A stretch of DNA of 64,000 nt from Flavobacterium succinicans (GTDB taxonomy: Bacteria > Bacteroidota > Bacteroidia > Flavobacteriales > Flavobacteriaceae). Both the position numbers and the translations under genes were made by a program. Positions 60,853-64,000 of the stretch are shown piece after piece. Positions within the stretch are counted from its first letter, which is position 1. Each line of letters opens with the position of its first letter. Location of the stretch: NCBI RefSeq assembly GCF_001662485.1, contig NZ_JMTM01000017.1, positions 62,001 to 126,000 on the forward strand, read 5' to 3'. The notes beneath the pieces are model-generated. The model was not told the origin of the DNA. It ran no database searches and saw nothing but the letters and a program-made list of their open reading frames with translations.

Positions 60853-62304
60853 TTATAAAATTAAATTGAATTCATTTATTTTGAGTTTTAATAAGTACAA
60901 GTCATTTATTGTTTTTTGATATTCTACCTCAAGATTATATATTTCAGAAATAAGTGATTTATATTCACTAATTGTTTTCCTGCCAAGTAGTAGTAATTCA
61001 TTAGTCATTTCTGAGACACTTATAAAAAGCTTCCTTTGTTTTTTTAAAGATTTCTGTTGTAAATCTAAAGATTGTTTGTAATGAATTAAATCTTCTACTT
61101 CTTCCTCTATTTTTTGTTCTTCTTCTGCCAATAATAACTGCAAGTTTGCATTATCTAATTTAGCGATAGCGTATTTGTTTTTATTTTGCCCCCAATCTAA
61201 CAAGGGTATTCTTGCACCAATAGTAACAAATTGACTTTGTGTAGGTTTATCATAAAGTGTTAAAAATTCATTTGAAGATGAATTTAATCCTAATCCCATT
61301 TGAATGTTAAGATTTACAGCTCCTTCTTTTTTTATTTTGTCCATTTTGGAATTTAGTTCCAATATTCTTGTTTCTTTTTCTATATCAAATCCATTTGCTT
61401 TAATTGATTTAATAGTTTTTTCCATTTCAATGATGAAATCCTCTTGCTTAACAGGAGATAAAATAAATGATGTATTGCTTGAATCATTCATTGTTTTTTT
61501 TAATAATTCAATACCATGTTTGTAATTTGTATCATTTATTTCTAATTTCCCTACTAGTTGTTCTAATAAAATTTTAGTTTGCTCAACTTCAATTTTTATT
61601 GTCCTACCAAATTTTAATTTTTCTTCTAGTTCAAACAATACTGCTTTTGTTTTTTCTATATTTTGCTTTATCAAATCTGATTTTAGTTGGAATAATTGCG
61701 TGTCTACATAAATCTTGGAAATATCATACTTTAATTTAAGTTTTTCTTTTAAATAAAGTATAGAATCTTTTTTTCCATTCAGACTATTCAATTTTTTATC
61801 CCATTTATAACTATTGTATCCATTTATAGCTTGCTGATATGAAATGTTTAGCCAATTACTAGAAAAACTTATTGTATTATTATTAAAATCTCTAGCAGTA
61901 TTTAATGAACTAGACAAGCTTAGTGAGCCTCCTGTGAAAGGTACTACCTGTGATACATTTAAATTTAATACTGAATTTATAAAATTTCTTTCAATAAATT
62001 TTTGACTCCCATCAGGCTGAACTAATAATGAAATTGACCTTTGATAGGGAAGAGATATTGAGGATGACACAACAGGCAACAAAGACTTTTCATAAAAGGT
62101 TGATCCAATTTTTGCGCTCATGAAATTATTGTTAATTATTTTTACTTTATTAGATTTATTTAGTACATATTCATTGACATCTTCTATTTTTAATGTTTGA
62201 GTTTGTGCATTTGCTTTCAAAAACACTGAAATAAGTACAAAAAATAGCATTTTTTTTGACAAATATGTTTTTTTTAAGTTCTTTAAACTAATTGGTTGAA
62301 TCAT
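60853..62304 (-). CDS. TolC-like outer membrane channel protein
   Basis: A 483-residue outer membrane efflux family protein. After a basic N-terminus and signal peptide (MLFFVLISVFLKANAQ) there are two repeated OEP units with long helices, such as LKIEDVNEYVLNKSNKVKII and the second-repeat FDIEKETRILELNSKMDKIK. It would form the trimeric channel that completes the export path with the ABC and HlyD proteins. A second ATG at 62250 directly before the signal peptide may be the real start. It is the first gene of the operon; its promoter should lie in the AT-rich 500 bases upstream. Confidence 0.9.
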   Translation of the reverse strand: MIQPISLKNLKKTYLSKKMLFFVLISVFLKANAQTQTLKIEDVNEYVLNKSNKVKIINNNFMSAKIGSTFYEKSLLPVVSSSISLPYQRSISLLVQPDGSQKFIERNFINSVLNLNVSQVVPFTGGSLSLSSSLNTARDFNNNTISFSSNWLNISYQQAINGYNSYKWDKKLNSLNGKKDSILYLKEKLKLKYDISKIYVDTQLFQLKSDLIKQNIEKTKAVLFELEEKLKFGRTIKIEVEQTKILLEQLVGKLEINDTNYKHGIELLKKTMNDSSNTSFILSPVKQEDFIIEMEKTIKSIKANGFDIEKETRILELNSKMDKIKKEGAVNLNIQMGLGLNSSSNEFLTLYDKPTQSQFVTIGARIPLLDWGQNKNKYAIAKLDNANLQLLLAEEEQKIEEEVEDLIHYKQSLDLQQKSLKKQRKLFISVSEMTNELLLLGRKTISEYKSLISEIYNLEVEYQKTINDLYLLKLKINEFNLIL

Positions 62305-62820
62305 TAAATTAGTGTATGTTATTTTAAATTATCGTGTTTTTTAGTTCCTAAAAAAAAAATACTATTTTAGATTTTTTTTTCCAAAAGATTTATTCTCGTT
62401 TCTTAGAAATAAAAGTTTTTTTTATTATCTAAATAAGTTGGTCTTTGATGTATACTCATAGAACTAATTGATTTATAATGCAATATTAGGGAAATAAAAA
62501 ATTATAAAATTAATATTTTCAGATTTTTTGTTGAAGTTAAAAAAGATAAATATTTTTTGGCTTTTTTGGTAAAATTAATGTTAATTAGTTCAATAAATGT
62601 TAATTAATTTAATCAAAAGCTATAGAATTATGGATTTTTTTTGTTTTCTTTTGTTTCAATTTTATTTGCAATCTCCTTCACAAACCCTTTGCAACTTTAC
62701 CCCATCCTTTGCAAAGCCGTTCCATCCTCTCCAACCGTCAAATTCTTAAAAAAAAGCTTTTGATCTTTGAGTTCAAGAAACAAAAGAAAGCCTGATACGC
62801 TATGCAAGAACGAAACGAAA
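62305..62820. other. Intergenic region between the inserted operon and the backbone
   Basis: About 516 bases. From 62305 to about 62660 it is extremely A/T-rich with no open frame and probably holds the promoter of the divergent secretion operon. From 62661 to 62745 composition changes to pyrimidine-rich sequence with TTGCAA at 62666, 62689 and 62709. This part resembles the backbone and may hold the remnant end of a backbone gene and the control region of the next gene. No RNA gene was recognised. Confidence 0.55.
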
Positions 62821-63528
62821 ATGGACATTGATAGCTTGTTACAACGAAAACTATTAGGCGGTCAAGAGTACGAGCCGTTGTTTCCTAAAGTTGCTTGTGA
62901 TAAAACAAAGTTAGGCAACGGCAATACTTTTGATACCGTTCGAATGATAAAGGAAATGGTAGTTAAATACAACGACCAAACCAAGCAAGTTGCAACGCTT
63001 TTGCAAATGGAATCGTTAAAAGAAACCTGCGACAAGATTTACTGGTTTTTGTACCATCACATTCAGTACAAGGCGGATGGCATGGAGCAAAATTTAAGAA
63101 GTCCAGCCTGTGCGTTCAAGCAACGAGCCGAGGGAGTTGATTGCAAAACCTATTCGATTTTCGCCAGTTGTTTGCTAGTGAATTTAGGGATTAGGCATTA
63201 CATAAGACAAATAAAACAACCGAGTTTTCGCCCTGATTTATTTACCCACGTGTATGTCATCGTGCCTTTGAATCAGGAAACAGGCAACATAAGCGAAGGC
63301 TATTTTATCATTGACGGAACGACGAATAATAACCGAGAACCCATACATACCATGGCACACGACACCGAAGTTAATTTACCTCATTTTGGATTGAATGCTC
63401 CCAAAGGCAATCGCAAAACCGTTGCAAAGAAATCGAATTTCTTTGCAAAGCCCTCTTCAAATGTGGTGTTGGTATCGGCTATTGTGGCGGTAATTGGAGG
63501 AGCGTTTGTATTTGGAAAATCAAATTAA
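62821..63528 (+). CDS. Transglutaminase-like protein with C-terminal membrane anchor
   Basis: A 235-residue protein. The catalytic core matches the transglutaminase/cysteine-protease fold: KIYWFLYHHIQYKADG, the nucleophile Cys in RAEGVDCKTYSIFASCLLVN, His in FTHVYVIVP and Asp in FIIDGTTNNN. A hydrophobic helix at the end (VVLVSAIVAVIGGAFVFG) would anchor it. Such proteins in mobile elements may cross-link or cleave proteins, for instance in virion or conjugation structures; the role here is unknown. ATG 62821 is taken over a TTG 54 bases upstream. A perfect inverted repeat lies in the gene at 63422-63448. Confidence 0.78.
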   Translation: MDIDSLLQRKLLGGQEYEPLFPKVACDKTKLGNGNTFDTVRMIKEMVVKYNDQTKQVATLLQMESLKETCDKIYWFLYHHIQYKADGMEQNLRSPACAFKQRAEGVDCKTYSIFASCLLVNLGIRHYIRQIKQPSFRPDLFTHVYVIVPLNQETGNISEGYFIIDGTTNNNREPIHTMAHDTEVNLPHFGLNAPKGNRKTVAKKSNFFAKPSSNVVLVSAIVAVIGGAFVFGKSN

Positions 63529-63538
63529 ACTATGCAGT

Positions 63539-64000
63539 ATGATAATTATAAATGATGGCGGAGTAGGATTAGGAAAATCCAAATTCCTGAGAAAAATTAG
63601 GCTTCGAGACGTGAGCTTAAAAAACACAATCAAGGTAGCGAAGTTTGCTGCACCTATAGCAGCGAGTTTTATTCCTGTTGGCGGTGGCGTAGCTTCCAAA
63701 CTAATGGATTCTAAAACGGGTAGATTGGTTCGAAAAGTAGCCAAATCCAAAGCCGTAACTAAGGCGGTGCAATTGTCTAAAACACCGATTGGCAAACAAG
63801 TGGTAGATACGATTAAGAACCGTCCGAGACCACAATTGACCACGGTAAGCGAGATCACGCCTGCTTCATTTGCTACCCCTGAAATGGGGAATGAACAAAG
63901 GCAAAGTGCCGATACGAGTTCGTACCAAAGTGAGGTAAGTGAAAGCAGTACGAATGAGAAAGAACCCGTTGGCGAGTTAATGCCCATTAAACCCGTTGAA
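63539..64000 (+). CDS. Hydrophobic-centred element protein, N-terminal part (runs off the right edge)
   Basis: The frame opens at ATG 63539 and stays open for 154 residues to the end. It reads MIIINDGGVGLGKSKFLRKI, a basic region RLRDVSLKNTIKVAKF, the Gly/Ala-rich segment AAPIAASFIPVGGGVASKL, another basic part and a Ser/Thr/Glu-rich tail. The GGVGLGKSK stretch resembles a P-loop but is not followed by a matching nucleotide-binding fold, so I do not call it an ATPase. It begins ten bases after the transglutaminase-like gene and is probably cotranscribed with it. Confidence 0.55.
   Translation, partial: MIIINDGGVGLGKSKFLRKIRLRDVSLKNTIKVAKFAAPIAASFIPVGGGVASKLMDSKTGRLVRKVAKSKAVTKAVQLSKTPIGKQVVDTIKNRPRPQLTTVSEITPASFATPEMGNEQRQSADTSSYQSEVSESSTNEKEPVGELMPIKPVE

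Larger units (their letters stand above)
47163..64000. mobile_element. Integrated genetic element, left part (right end not in window)
   Basis: Bounded on the left by a truncated tRNA-Met. It carries a helicase-nuclease gene, an XRE regulator, a plus-strand run of small phage- or plasmid-like genes with a winged-helix protein, an inserted AT-rich secretion operon, and a transglutaminase-like gene. Its genes have no housekeeping function and composition changes from gene to gene. No integrase, relaxase or capsid gene lies inside the window, so the type (ICE, plasmid-like or prophage) cannot be fixed. Direct repeats CGTATGC at 47235 and 47247 near the left end could be arm-type integrase sites. 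Confidence 0.72.

Noticed and set aside
62821..62865. KLLGG at residues 10-14 of the transglutaminase-like protein, reminiscent of a double-glycine leader
   Set aside because: The segment before it is only about ten residues and the following sequence is conserved-looking core; the gene is on the other strand from the exporter operon and belongs to the backbone. Probably chance.
63539..63580. P-loop-like GGVGLGKSK at the start of the last protein
   Set aside because: No Walker B or nucleotide-binding fold follows in the visible part, and the next segment is basic and then hydrophobic.

Overview
The window is AT-rich bacterial DNA that reads as a Flavobacterium-like member of the Bacteroidota. 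The evidence is the family-level character of nearly every protein (TonB N-terminus, fused LepB, split transketolase, PspC/head-GIN module, DUF5683 beside ParAB), promoters of the Bacteroidota -7 type TAnnTTTG, and weak Shine-Dalgarno sequences. I cannot name the species.

Positions 1 to about 47,117 are ordinary chromosome. From left: a truncated TonB-like gene, an ECF sigma factor, a glycosyltransferase, a PaiB-like protein, murB, a DUF2461 protein, a rhodanese-thioredoxin lipoprotein, a hybrid histidine kinase and recF (all minus). Then on plus: a TPR membrane protein, ribH, mutL, two rhomboids and an exonuclease/phosphatase-fold protein. Then on minus: WbqC, lepB, dapB, a DUF5683 protein, parB and parA. 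A tRNA island at 21.2-22.3 kb holds tRNA-Pro, a GIY-YIG gene, decayed copies of both, tRNA-Leu and three tandem tRNA-Lys. It is followed by aroK, a phosphoribosyltransferase, an S4 RNA-binding protein, an FKBP-like lipoprotein, split transketolase, two rhodaneses, tgt, an LptF/G permease, an EamA transporter, an LTA-synthase-like sulfatase with a phosphatase, accA, dnaB, a membrane protein with a two-component pair, a ThuA-like secreted protein, trxB, the DUF2807/PspC/PadR operon and several small genes. Four copies of a palindromic repeat sit directly after gene stops, always in the same orientation relative to the upstream gene.

At 47,117-47,162 lies only the 3' half of a tRNA-Met(CAT) gene next to its terminator. 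This looks like the left attachment site of an integrated element that runs past the right edge. The element begins with an AT-rich helicase fused to a PD-(D/E)XK nuclease (candidate defence gene) and an XRE regulator. A divergent plus-strand backbone follows: small ORFs, a 583-residue winged-helix protein that may act in replication, more small ORFs, then after a gap a transglutaminase-like membrane protein and an unfinished hydrophobic protein. TTGCAA hexamers are dense in this backbone and often lie about one or two helical turns apart, including over the divergent promoter.

Between the two parts of the backbone, on the opposite strand and visibly more AT-rich, is a six-gene operon (53,960-62,304). 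It encodes a TolC-like outer membrane protein, a double-glycine-leader protein whose mature part carries its own papain/C39-like cysteine peptidase domain, a secreted protein of unknown function, a polymerase-beta-type nucleotidyltransferase protein, a C39-peptidase ABC exporter and a HlyD-type adaptor. Genes two to six overlap. This looks like a complete type I export system with an enzymatic cargo and is the most unusual part of the window.
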